Origin: Candidatus Altimarinota bacterium
GTDB taxonomy: Bacteria > Patescibacteriota > Gracilibacteria > BD1-5 > UBA2023
Direction: 5' to 3'
DNA length: 64,000 bases
NCBI GenBank assembly: GCA_023230505.1
Contig: JALNXF010000001.1
Location: 124,001-188,000 of the forward strand
Under the pieces are notes generated by a model, which had not been told where the DNA came from, searched no databases, and saw only the letters and a list, made by a program, of their open reading frames with translations. The position numbers and the translations under genes are program-made. Below, piece after piece: positions 23,619 through 33,567 of this stretch (the first letter of the stretch is position 1; each line of letters begins with the position of its first letter).

Positions 23619-24110
23619 ATGCAAAAAATCTCAAGACATAAGACAAGAGATTGCTTATTTCAAGCTTTATATTCAAAAATCTATTTGCAAGACTCTTTTT
23701 TAAAAGAGTCTTTTCTGGATAATTTTTTTGAGTGAAATTTAGGTTTTTTGGACCAGGTTTATTTTGAAGAAATGTTTTCTTGAATTATTGAAAAAGAAGG
23801 GAAGTTAGTCTATGTAATTGAGAAGTTTGCACCAAAATTTGATATATCTTCAATGTCAGTTATTAACATAATTCCAGTACTTATTGCATCTTATGAAATG
23901 CTTTATTTAAAATGTGATAAGGTTCCTGAAAATGTATCAATAAATGAGGCACTCGAACTAGTTAAATTCTATTCAGACCCACAATGAAGAATTTTTATAA
24001 ACTGAGTTCTAAATTCACTTAAACAAAACAAAACTGAAGTCAAAAAAGAGCTAACCAAAATTACTAATAAAAACTTATTTTTTAATAATTATGATCAAAA
24101 AAAGTCTTAA
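23619..24110 (+). CDS. nusB: Transcription antitermination factor NusB
   Basis: 163 residues. The start QKISRHKTRDCLFQALYSKI is the typical NusB opening (R-x-R-x-x-A-x-Q-x-L-Y). MSVINIIPVLIASYEMLYLKC, then VPENVSINEALELVKFYSDPQGRIFINGVLNSL is the conserved NusB C-terminal half (ASYEL, INEAVELAK, FVNGVLD). NusB with NusE binds boxA in rRNA leader transcripts. It overlaps the start of rnc by 20 bp. Confidence 0.92.
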
Positions 24111-24816
24111 GTATGATTATGATGAATTTGAAGAGAGAGTAAAAAATCTATTGCTAAATCTTCAAATTCCTTATAAAAACATAACTCTATACATAAATTC
24201 TTTTATTCACAAATCAATTTTAAATGAAAAAATCTCGACTTTTACTGAAAGCAATGAGAGATTGGAATTTTTCTGAGATGCTATTTTAGAGCTTCTTATT
24301 ACAGAATTTCTTTTTAATAAATTCCCAACTAAATGAGAATGAGAACTTACAGACCTAAGAAGTGCCATCGTTAGATGAAAAAATCTAGCTTCAATTTCAT
24401 CGAGTCTTAATTTTCAAGACTATATAGTACTCTCAAAAGGCGAAACCCTTACAAAGTGAAATGAGAATCCTTATATTCTCGCAAACACGCTAGAGGCGTT
24501 TTTATGAGCTATTTACATTGACTTATGATTTGAGTTCGCAAAAAAATTCGTAGATAAATTTATTTCTTCTACATTATCGCAAATTCTAGAAAATTCTCTC
24601 CACATCGACCCAAAAACAAATCTCCAAGAGATAATACAGTCAAAACAAAATATTACACCAGTCTACAAAGTTATCGAAGAATCTTGACTGGACCACAACA
24701 AGACCTATATTATGTGAGTGTATATCTGAGACAATAAAATCTGAGAATGAACTGGGGCCAGCAAGAAAAAAGCTGAAAAAGAAGCTGCGAAAAATGCGTT
24801 GGAGAATTTAAACTAA
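24091..24816 (+). CDS. rnc: Ribonuclease III
   Basis: 241 residues. The catalytic signature is NERLEFFGDAILELLITEFL, and the second acidic site lies in NTLEAFLGAIYIDLGFE. The C-terminal double-stranded RNA-binding domain runs from NLQEIIQSKQNITPVYKVIE to GASKKKAEKEAAKNALENL. It processes rRNA precursors and degrades duplex RNA. Start at 24091 overlaps nusB, so translation is coupled. It meets a minus-strand antitoxin-like gene tail to tail with a 4-bp gap. Confidence 0.95.
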
Positions 24817-24820
24817 TTTT

Positions 24821-25090
24821 TTATTTCCATAAAGTTTTATTTAAAATATCTTTATTGATTTTTTCTCATTTTGGATTAATAGCCACAATATTTCATTTTT
24901 CCACATCAAGCAATCACTCTTGAATTTTTTCATTCCAGAAATTTTCTTCCGATTTTTGTAAATAATCCTTTCTCTGAAAGAAAATAAACAAAGCCTCATT
25001 TATTATTTTTGATTTGTTATCATATTTTTTTAGCCTTTCAAATAAATCAGATTTGATTGTAACTGACGATTTTACGCTTGAAGTCTTCAT
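24821..25090 (-). CDS. Small antitoxin-like DNA-binding protein
   Basis: 89 residues. VKSSVTIKSDLFERLKKYDN, then KSKIINEALFIFFQRKDYL, follows the ribbon-helix-helix pattern (a short strand, then two helices), and the C-terminal half is a charged tail as in type II antitoxins (DUF-like, RHH class). No toxin is adjacent: the downstream gene is rnc on the other strand, and the upstream one is a dinD-like gene 172 bp away. A palindromic operator and promoter precede it, which supports autoregulation. It may be an orphan antitoxin or a plain regulator. Confidence 0.62.
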
Positions 25091-25118
25091 ATATCTTAAA
25101 AATTATAAACTAAAAAGT

Positions 25119-25152
25119 AGTATAAATATATACTTTTATCCCACTTTGTCAA
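25119..25152 (-). promoter_or_regulatory. Promoter with palindromic operator for the antitoxin-like gene
   Basis: Read on the minus strand: TTGACA (25147-25152), 16 bp, then TATATT (25125-25130). The -10 lies inside the inverted repeat AGTATA-AATA-TATACT (25119-25134), 28 bp before the start codon. A ribbon-helix-helix protein binding there would block its own promoter. Confidence 0.6.
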
Positions 25153-25262
25153 AAGATTTTTTACTTCCTGTTATTGCTATACAATACCACAAGATTTCCA
25201 ATTACTCAAATTGAGATTATGATTAATACAATTGTTATGATTTTTTCTTGGGACATAAGGTT

Positions 25263-26144
25263 TTATTTTAATTTCCTCCCATTTTTTAAGGGGAGGTTAG
25301 GTGGGGTTTTCTTTCAAATCTCATTTTTCTCTTCTTTAATTTCCTTTAAATAATTTTTCTTTGAAATTGGATCTGTTCAAGTTTGAGCTTTGAGTTCTTT
25401 TCTTGCCTTAAATGCAACTCAACCTCCGTCTTTACTGGCTTTTTTAAGTTCTGGAAGTCATTCAGCGCGACGGGATTTAGTAATGTCTTTTGTTGCTTGC
25501 TCCGCAAGCATAGTTAAGATTAATTCTGTTGGAGTCATTCAATCTCTAAGATTTCATTTTTCCATTCATTTGAATTTTTTCCACTGCTCATTTGTCATTC
25601 CAGAATATGCCTTGTAAACTTCATTTGTCAGTATTCCGTAAGCCAATTCTCATCATCTCTCATCCCATTCATCCGTCAAATCTTTTCTCACTGAAATTCC
25701 GCGTATTCTCACATCCACCCATTCTTTTGGATATCATTTTTTCTCATAAATCTCCGTCATCCTCATCATTGCCAATTCTGGATTTTCTATTTCCTGAATT
25801 CTCTCATACCCAACCTGAGCTAGCCACCTCTTAAATGGTTCAGCTTTTGGGGATGGGATAGATTGGATGATCCTCAAAATCCCCTCTGTATTGGCACAAT
25901 CTGTTGCGTATTTTTTCCCGTCTAAAGATTCTAATTTCAGTTGGTGACAAATTGTCACCAACTCACTTCATTCATTACGTAAGCGTTCCGCCAATTTGTT
26001 CCAGTATTTTCTAGCATCCGAACTTTCCGACAATATTCACACCACATCCACCACACTAAAAAACCATTCATTTTTATAAATAGTTTTCCTCACTTCTTTT
26101 CATTCAAACAAAGCTATTTTTTGAGATTTAATATCTTTTGCCAT
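25263..26144 (-). CDS. DinD-like protein with Bro-N domain
   Basis: 293 residues. The Bro-N domain starts at about residue 10 (IALFEGKEVRKTIYKNEWFF, SVVDVVGIL) and contains the conserved DinD blocks ELVTICHQLKLESLDGKKYA and IIQSIPSPKAEPFKRWLAQV. The second half (DVRIRGISVRKDLTDEWDER to TEVYK, then SRRAEGLPELKKA) also follows DinD. DinD in E. coli is a LexA-regulated inhibitor of RecA; mobile-element Bro-N proteins are similar. Here the last 20 residues (KKTPPNLPLKNGRKLK) are read out of a palindromic repeat because the TGA that would end the gene elsewhere is glycine. Confidence 0.82.
25275..25306. repeat. Palindromic repeat forming the dinD 3' end (family B)
   Basis: CCTCCC (25275-25280) and GGGAGG (25291-25296), followed by TTAGGTGGGG. 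The same order (CCTCCCC, spacer, GGGGAGG, then AGGTGGGG) occurs at 33513-33543. On the minus strand it is translated as the C-terminal tail of the DinD-like protein. Confidence 0.7.
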
Positions 26145-26218
26145 AAAATTTAAAATTAATTTTAATATATACACATAATATATATTTTATAAAAAAATCA
26201 AATTGAAATTAGTTAAAA

Positions 26219-26419
26219 CTAAGATTTATCTTTGTTTATTATGGTATTTTCTAATCAAGAAAAGGCCATAGATATTATGGCTGTGGCAAGTGAAATACAA
26301 TATAAAATTGCTATTTCAAATCCAAATAACCAGTAAATCAAATATGTAGTTGTTATAGTAACTACAAATACTCCTATAAATACTTTAGCAATATTACTTG
26401 CTTTTTGTTCATTTTTCAT
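26219..26419 (-). CDS. Small two-segment membrane protein
   Basis: 66 residues. Two hydrophobic helices (VFIGVFVVTITTTYLIYWLF, then IAILYCISLATAIISMAF) are joined by a very short turn, with a polar N-terminus (MKNEQKAS) and a C-terminus ENTIINKDKS. No family is recognised. It has one TGA glycine and ends in TAG. It follows the pentapeptide-repeat gene on the same strand after a hairpin (26444-26462). Confidence 0.6.
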
Positions 26420-26443
26420 AATATTTTATATTAAATTTTAAAA

Positions 26444-26462
26444 TGTCCGTTTTTTCCGGACA
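26444..26462 (-). terminator. Hairpin terminator
   Basis: TGTCCG and CGGACA form a 6-bp stem (one more pair possible) in the short gap after the pentapeptide-repeat gene. On the minus strand it is followed by a T-rich stretch. Confidence 0.5.
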
Positions 26463-26464
26463 AT

Positions 26465-27637
26465 TTATTTACCATTTATAACTTTAATTAATTTTGCTAC
26501 CTCAACTACTTTATCAATAGGAAGATTATTATCATTCTTCTCATTTACTTTACAAAATAATACATCTGAAATATTTGGTAAAAAATAACTTAGCCTAACT
26601 TCTTTTCAAGTAAGTTCTTCCTGTGCAATCAACGCCTGATATCAACTTACAACCGCAATTTTATTTTGCTGTTCAATTCTTAAATTTTTAGCTTTAGAAA
26701 ATTGATATATACAAAAATATAAAAATGTTAAACTGATTATTTCAAATGGTAAAAAAGGTATTAATCTAGTATAGTCAAATGGAAGATTCATATTTGTATT
26801 TCAAATAGCATACTGTATTAAAATTACTAATCAAATAAAGGTAACTATTGATAAAATAATCCTTGCCGTTTTATTATTATTTATTATTTTTTCGAACCAA
26901 TCCTCGTTTTTATTATTTTTTCATTCTTCAGCTCATAAAAAAGCATAAATTATAGCAAAAATTGCTAATATAAAATATATAACTATCTTCTCTGCTCATT
27001 TTAATCATATTGCAAATAAAATTGGCAAAAATGCTGATGTAATAAGCACTAAAAAAATTGTAATGCTAATAACTAACCATTTTCTTTCTTCGTTTGCATA
27101 ATTTTGCTTAAGGATTTCAAATCATTCTTTTAATTCTTCAGTTCTTTTATCTCATATATTTTTTATTGCTTTATCTTTAATGGATATTTTTTGTTCTAAT
27201 TCTCATATTTTTTTCTGAAGTCATTCTTCTGTTTCAATAATTAAATTTAATTGTTGTTCAGAAAATTGATTTGATTTATAATTTGATCAAATAAATACAG
27301 CACCATTAACATCTGCTAAACGAAAATTTAATCACTTAACATTTGTATCTGTTAAATTTGCCTTACTGAAATCAGTTCAATCTAATAAATATAAGATATT
27401 ATCAGAATATGTAATTCTTTCTTGTAAACTTCATATTTCACTAAGATTAGATCCTACAAGATTTACTTTTTCAAGATTTTTTCATTTTAAACTAATATTT
27501 CTAAAATCAGTATAAGATAAATCAGCCTTATTTTTCTCATTTCAATCTTTTAGATATAATCTGTGCTTCTCAAGAATTTCATCTAATTCCTCTTGAGTAA
27601 TTTTTCTAAATCCTTTTTTTATAAATTTTGTTATCAT
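26465..27637 (-). CDS. Pentapeptide-repeat protein with membrane domain
   Basis: 390 residues. The N-terminal 115 residues contain a few pentapeptide-like repeats (ADLSYTDFRNISLKGKNLEK, then TDFSKANLTDTNVKGLNFRL), i.e. the A(D/N)LxX pattern. A coiled-coil stretch follows (LNLIIETEEGLQKKIGELEQ), then four membrane segments in two pairs (about 190-235 and 265-320) and a cytoplasmic tail. Similar proteins act as channel-like sensors or membrane scaffolds, but no specific role is known. It lies downstream of aspS behind a strong terminator. Confidence 0.7.
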
Positions 27638-27660
27638 ATTCTCATTATTAAAAAATTAAA

Positions 27661-27688
27661 AAACTCGAAACAAAAAAGTTTCGAGTTT
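27661..27688 (-). terminator. Terminator after aspS
   Basis: AAACTCGAAA and TTTCGAGTTT make a 10- to 11-bp stem around an A/T loop, 6 bp past the aspS stop. Read on the minus strand it continues into TTTTTAATTTTTT. Confidence 0.85.
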
Positions 27689-27694
27689 ATAAGT

Positions 27695-29482
27695 CTAGTC
27701 AAGTCCAAGCTCTTCCTTCACTTCCTCTCTCAAATCAATTCCTAGTTCCTTCAATTGAACTTCGTCGATGTAGCTTGGGGCGTTCATCATTGTGTCTTCG
27801 GCTTTACCGGATTTTGGGAAGGCGAACACTTCGCGGACGCTTTCTTCATTTTTTAGGATCATTATAAGTCTGTCAATTCAGATGGCGAAACCTCCGTGGG
27901 GTGGCGCACCATATTGGAGGGCATTGTAGATTGCTCAGAATCTTTCTTTTACTTCTTTTTCTCATTTTCAGATAATTTCAAATGCTTTTACTAGAAGTTC
28001 TGGGTCGTGATTACGGATTGAACCAGAGGTTACTTCGAATCAGTTGCAGGCTACATCATATTGCATTCAGTATATTTCTAGTTTGTTTGGGTTTGCAAGT
28101 CCTTCGGCTCCGCCGTATGGCATAGAGAATGGGTTGTGTTCAAAGTCTAGTTTTCATTCATCATTCATTGAATACATTGGGAAATCTGTGATAAATGCAA
28201 ATGAAATTTCATCTTTGTCTACTAAGTCGTATTTATCTCTAAGCGTAGATCTTACAGTTCCAAGCACTTTTGTAACTGTCTTGTAATCTCCAGCTCCGAA
28301 AAATATCATATCTCATACTTTTGGGTTTAATTTTTCCTCGAGTGCTTTTATTTCGGCTTCAGAGAAAAATTTCAAAATTGGACTTCTTGGTCCTTCTTGT
28401 TCGTAAATTATATAAGCTAGTCATTTAGCTCCCGCAGTTTGTGCCACTACTGTAATTTCATCTATTTCAGATCTGGTCATTATTTTTTGATCTAGTTTCA
28501 TAGCTTTTACTACTCCACCTCAATCTACTGCACTTTTAAATACAGAAAATCCAGAGTCAGCAAAGTCCGAGCTAAAATCCTCAAAATGCATATCAAATCT
28601 CACATCTGGCTTATCTGAACCATATTTATCTACAGCTTCTCTATAGGTTAATCTTGGGAATTTGCTTGTTTTGATTTTTTTATCTGGAGATAGAGCTGTA
28701 ATTGCGTCAGTATAATAAGACTCCAAAATAGCGAAAATATCTTCTTGTTCGACAAAACTAAGTTCCGCATCTATTTGATAAAATTCACACGAATGGCGGT
28801 CTGCTCTAGGGTCTTCATCACGAAAACATGGCGCAATTTGGAAATATTTATCAACTCAACCAACCATTAGAAGTTGTTTGTATTGTTGTGGAGCTTGAGG
28901 AAGCGCATAAAATTTACCTGGATGAAGTCTGCTTGGAATCAAATAATCTCTTGCTCACTCAGGGCTAGATGCAGTAAATATAGGAGTTTGAACTTCGAGA
29001 AATCAATTCTCAATAAACCAATTTCTAGTAAATTGATTGATTGCGGCTCTAAATTCAATAGTTGAAAGAACTTTTTTTCTGCGAATATCTAAATATCTAT
29101 GTTTAAATCTTATTTCTTCATTTGCTTCAGAGAAATCATTTATTTCAAATGGAGGAGTTTTAGATTTAGATAAAATTTCAGATTTTTTGATAATTACTTC
29201 TATCTCTCAGGTAGGTAATTTATCATTAGTCTGACCTTCTGGACGAGCTCTTACAATTCCTGTTAATTTTACCACAAATTCACTACGGAAAGTATTTGCA
29301 ATTTCCCAAGCTTCCTTATCATCTTCTGGATCAAAAACTGTCTGAGTAATCCCGTATTTATCGCGTAAATCAATAAAAATAATACCCCCGTGATCACGCC
29401 TATTTGCCACCCAACCCGATAAAGTAATTTCCTGACCAATATTTGATTTATTCAATGCGCCGCATGTATGAGTTCTGTACAT
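27695..29482 (-). CDS. aspS: Aspartyl-tRNA synthetase (bacterial type)
   Basis: 595 residues, the bacterial long form. [20 protein letters not shown] starts the OB-fold anticodon domain, with [20 protein letters not shown]. Class II motif 2 is seen as [19 protein letters not shown], the bacterial-specific GAD insertion around residues 290-420 is present ([17 protein letters not shown]), and motif 3 is [19 protein letters not shown]. The codon use is a little richer in GC at the 5' end, but TGA glycines occur. The product charges tRNA-Asp, and perhaps tRNA-Asn. Confidence 0.96.
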
Positions 29483-29600
29483 AAAATTATAAATTATAAA
29501 TAATAGTGCTATTTATAACAAATTTAACTAAAAAATCAATTTTGTTTTGAAATTTTAGATTTTTGGATATATTGAGTTTATTATTTGCTAAATAATATTT

Positions 29601-30620
29601 ATGGAAATTTTAAATAAAAATATGTGAGATATTGCAATTTACTTAATATTTTTTGCCATTGTTGCTTTATTTATCTGGAGAAAACCTGATTATAAAGAAA
29701 ATATGTTATATATTTTAAATAATTTAAAAACAGTTTATATTAATTTTTTGCACTGGAATATTTCAAAAATAATAATTAGAATTTATTCAATTTTGGCTTG
29801 ATTAATAATTTCATCCCCATTTTTAGCACTTTCTGTTTATTTAATTTTTAAATTAAGCAAGGTTTTTAATACTCAATCTCTGAGTTTATTTATTAATTCT
29901 TGAGATATAGATGCGAATTTACTTACAGCTTTTATTAGTAATATTTGGTCAGTTTTGTTTTTGATTTTAATTTTAGTCTTAGTATTTGGATTCTTCGTAT
30001 TTACCTTTATGTATTGAGATTTCTTAATTCAAAATATTTATAAATGATATATTGAAAAAACAAAAATTCCATATTCTAAAAACCTATATTTTTCATGGAC
30101 TCATATTTATAAATTCTTATGAGTTTTAACTCGGAAATCTCTTTATTTGCTTATTCCTGTTTTGATTTTACTTTGAGGTATTTTAGTTCTTGCAATTCTA
30201 TATAGTACTTGAAAAATAACAAATGACCCAACTAATCCAAATATGCTACTTTGAGCAGTAAGTCTTTTATATTTTATTTGAACATCTATTTTTCTTGCTT
30301 ATTTATTTATTAGATTATCTTTTTCTTATATTAGCTTTATTTATACCGATAGAATTTCTCTTCCTGCAAAACACTATGTTGAAAAAAGTTTTGAATTAAC
30401 AAAATGAAATATATTCAAAATTTTATTTTTATTAGTTCCATTTTTAGCTCTGTATTCATTTATTACTCTTATTTTGGATATTTTAAATTTAAGTAATTTC
30501 TTATATTTTATTCTTACTTTCTTAACAATGTCTTCTATTTTGTATGTTGTAATTATTTCAATTTACAATATTTTAAATAAAAAGAAAAAAGTTTTACAAA
30601 AACAATATAGTGTGTTATAA
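29601..30620 (+). CDS. Multi-pass membrane protein of unknown function
   Basis: 339 residues, with seven or more hydrophobic segments (for example AIYLIFFAIVALFIW, LAGLIISSPFLALSVYLIF, SVLFLILILVLVFGFFVFTF, LLIPVLILLGGILVLAILY). The layout resembles DUF4013/DUF7544-type or YihY-like bundles, but no signature settles it. It is divergent from aspS and is followed after 33 bp by the TIM-barrel gene, so the two may share transcription. TGA glycines appear in six or more places. Confidence 0.7.
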
Positions 30621-30653
30621 TTTCCTTACAAATTATTAAATTAACTTAAAACT

Positions 30654-31403
30654 ATGCTTCTTATTTCCACTTCTAGTCTGAAATGATATTGACTACACAA
30701 AATATTTAAATTAGTTAGCCAAACTGACTACGATTGAATTAATCTTGATTTATCGAGTCTTGATTTTGATACTGAAAATATTGAATATATCAAAGAACTA
30801 AGCAAGGAATTTAGTGTTCCGGTTGTGAGTATTTCAGCTTACGAAAAGAAAATGGATAAAAACACCGTTGATTTTATTTTAAAAATGGCAGGAGAACTTT
30901 GAGTTAAGTGTATTACTTTTTATCCTCCACATCGTCTTGATAAAGATGCAACTTGGTTTTCTACATATCTTCCAAGAGCTAAAGCAAAAAATCCAGATAT
31001 TAGTATTACTGTTATGAATACTGAGCCAAAAACATTTCTGTTTTTTATTCCAGAATATAAAGATGCAACCTTATCTACAATTAAGAAAATTACCTGAGAA
31101 ACATCACTTGTGGTTTCTAATGTTGATACATCTAGCTGAATAGATTTATTAAAAACTTTTTCTCTCCTTTGAAATTCTATTAGAAATGTATTTCTCGGAG
31201 ATAAGACTGGAAATAAACAAGATATAATGCTTTGAAAATGAGATATGCCGTTAGAAAGCCTCCTAATTAAGCTAAAAGAAGCCTGATATAAATGACTATT
31301 TACAATAAAACTAAATCCAAAAGAATTATCTGCCTGAGATGACAATACTGTTCTACAGAAATTAGCCGAAGCAAAATTATATTTCGAAAAATATTTTAAA
31401 TAA
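30654..31403 (+). CDS. Sugar-phosphate isomerase/epimerase-like TIM barrel
   Basis: 249 residues of the xylose-isomerase-like TIM barrel (AP-endonuclease 2 superfamily). STSSLKGYGLHKIFKLVSQT, DGINLDLSSLDFDTENIEYI and VPVVSISAYEKKM map to the first strands, and CITFYPPHRLDKD to the middle. VFLGDKTGNKQDIMLGKGDM, with the last barrel strand YKGLFTIKLNPKEL, is the usual ending, although the metal-ligand Glu/Asp/His set is not fully clear. The 3' end meets a minus-strand regulator gene 3 bp away. Confidence 0.72.
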
Positions 31404-31406
31404 ATT

Positions 31407-32012
31407 TTATTTATGCCCCTCAATCCTGCCTCTGATATTTAGTTTATCTTTTAGGAAAATATTTCATTTTTGGTTGAGGATATTTAGGATTAGTTTGTCG
31501 TTGTATTCTAGTCTATTTCTGAAATCTTCATCGGTCATTACAGCATATTTTATCTTCTTTCAGAAGAAAGTCTTACCTAGGAAATTATTAAATTCTATCT
31601 TGTCGATTTCTCAGATTATAAAAATATCAACTACATTATTTGATTTGTCTCAAATATTTTGAATACTTTCGTTTACGGCTATTAGATCTATTTTTTTCTT
31701 TCATTTAAAGAATTTTTTAAGTTCATCTATTGCATCAAAATTCTTCACGAAAATATCTATAATTTCATCAAAAATATGACAATCTGTATTTAGATAATAG
31801 AATTTTTTCTTGTTTTCCTCTTTGGATCTCAGGATATGGAGTTCTTCAAGATTAATAAGTTCTCTTCTTACAGAATTAATTTGCTCATCAATATTTCTAC
31901 AAAGCTCACGAATAAAGAATCAAGCATTGTTGTCTTGTCATTTATGCTCAAAGATGAATTTTTCTAATATTTTTACTCTACAATTAGAACCGAAAAGTTT
32001 TGCAAGTTTCAT
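31407..32012 (-). CDS. Winged-helix transcriptional regulator
   Basis: 201 residues. KLFGSNCRVKILEKFIFEHK, then FFIRELCRNIDEQINSVRRE, and LINLEELHILRSKEENKKKF make a winged-helix domain of the ArsR/TrmB type at residues 1-75. The second half (KKIDLIAVNESIQNIGDKSN, VVDIFIIGEIDKIEFNNF, FFGKKIKYAVMTDEDFRNRL) resembles the nucleotidyltransferase-like sensor domain found in many CPR and archaeal regulators. Its target is unknown; the neighbouring GT4 gene is upstream of it on the same strand with a 39-bp gap. Confidence 0.72.
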
Positions 32013-32051
32013 ATTATTTTTTTAAATTTTTTTAATAATAACAATTTATGT

Positions 32052-33167
32052 TTATTTTTCAATTTTATTGTAAATATTAAGGATTTGCTCTCACATTTTT
32101 TCCCAACTAAAATCCTTAATTCTTTTGAGTCAATTTTCTACAAGCTTTTTTCTAAGAGTTTTATTATTTATAACTTCCTTAATTCACTTTTTGATACTTT
32201 CAATACTAAGCGGATTAAATAAAACTACTCCATTTTCTCCCGCAATCTCCGGAAGACTGGAAATATTTGAACAAGCAACCGGCACACTGTGAGCCATAGC
32301 TTCTAATACTGGAAGTCAAAATCCTTCATAAAGAGATGGATATACCATAGCGCGAGCCCCAGAATAAAGTACATTTAAATCATATTCAGATACAAATCCA
32401 AGTAAGTGTACATTTTTTTGAAGTTTTTCGTTAATTATTGTGTTTCTTACCTCAAGATATACATCCTCTTTTCAGGCTATTACGAGGTCTATATCCTCTC
32501 ATTCTTTTAGAAGTTCGCTGTAGGCCTTAATTAATCTCAATAAATTTTTGTGTTCACGAAGCACTCAGACATAGAAAATATAGTCTTTTTTTAAGTTGAA
32601 ATTTAGCTTTAATTTCTCGATTTCCTCAGGACTTGCCTCAAAAAAATCAGATTTGTTAATTCATTCGTAAACTACTTCTATTTTTTCTTCTGGGACATTT
32701 AGAATTTCAATTATATCTTTTTTTGTATGAGCAGACACGGCTATTATTTTAACAGCTCTTTTTGTAATATTTTTAATAGTGAGATTATAGGCTAATCTAT
32801 GGTGATGTTTGGTCATTTTCTTACCAGGATAGAAGCTCAGTGTAAGGTCATGAATTGTCACAATTGAAGGTCTAAAGTAGAAAAGGGGCGCATTAAAATG
32901 AGTAAAATGCATTAAATCTAGTTTTTCTTTGTATAATTTATAGAGAAATACAGTTTGTTCCTTATATGAATAATGCTTTGCATTAACTAAAACTTTCTTA
33001 AATCTTTCATTTGGAACATTATAATTTGAGAAATGAGGTTCATTAAAAAATAGTACATATTCATTTTTGGTATCGTGACTTTCAAGGTAAGAAACAAGCT
33101 CATAAACATACCTTCATATCCCAGTAAAATGCGTAGAATACATCCTACAATCTATTCAAATTTTCAT
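32052..33167 (-). CDS. GT4-family glycosyltransferase
   Basis: 371 residues. MKIGIDCRMYSTHFTGIGRY is the standard opening for mannosyltransferase-like GT4, IVTIHDLTLSFYPGKK the acceptor side, then YIFYVGVLREHKNLLRLIKA and the signature SLYEGFGLPVLEAMAHSVPV with E-x7-E. It is similar to WcaI/MtfB-like mannosyltransferases. It is outside the main glycan island and closer in style to stand-alone CPR mannosyl enzymes. It has a divergent promoter region, shared with yggU (72 bp, very AT-rich). Confidence 0.86.
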
Positions 33168-33239
33168 AAGTTTTTTGTAAAATAAATTGTTTATTTAATT
33201 TAAAATATATAATAAATTAAATTTAATTTAAGATAATTT

Positions 33240-33503
33240 ATGCAATTAAAAGAATATGTCAAATTTATTGATAACAAAGCTTATTTAAGAATTAAAGTCA
33301 CACCCCGTCAATCTAAGACTGAATTTTTTCAGGTAATGGAAGATGGTACACTCAAAATAAGACTTAAAGCAATTCCAGAAAAATGAAAAGCAAATCTTGA
33401 GTTAATTAGGTATTTATCAGAAGAATTGAATATTCCAAAAGCTAAAATAGAAATTATTAGTGGGGCAGGGGATGAAGTGAAGATGGTGAGGATTAGTTTG
33501 TAA
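33240..33503 (+). CDS. DUF167/YggU family protein
   Basis: 87 residues. YLRIKVTPRQSKTEFFQVME and LKIRLKAIPEKGKANLELIR define the small YggU (DUF167) fold, whose members have a lysine- and glycine-rich KGKAN motif; the first Gly of EKGKAN is TGA. The end IISGAGDEVKMVRIS matches the usual SGxxSRxKxVxI pattern. Function in bacteria is unknown. A family B palindrome 9 bp past the stop probably works as its terminator. Confidence 0.85.
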
Positions 33504-33512
33504 AACAAAAAA

Positions 33513-33543
33513 CCTCCCCTAAAATAGGGGAGGAAAGGTGGGG
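33513..33543. repeat. Palindromic repeat, likely also terminator (family B)
   Basis: CCTCCCCTA (33513-33521), loop AAA, TAGGGGAGG (33525-33533), then AAAGGTGGGG. It is a perfect 9-bp stem preceded by an A run, between the convergent ends of yggU and the 1284-residue gene, and has the same order of elements as 25275-25306. Confidence 0.75.
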
Positions 33544-33567
33544 TAAAGTTAGAACTATAAAGTTGGT

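Noticed and set aside
25941..25961. Perfect inverted repeat with 9-bp arms (TTGGTGACA / TGTCACCAA)
   Set aside because: It lies in the dinD-like coding sequence and encodes the conserved ELVTICHQ segment of the family, so an operator role is not needed to explain it.
30920..31423. A 167-codon open frame on the minus strand
   Set aside because: It overlaps completely the plus-strand TIM-barrel gene, which has the conserved motifs and the codon pattern of the genome.
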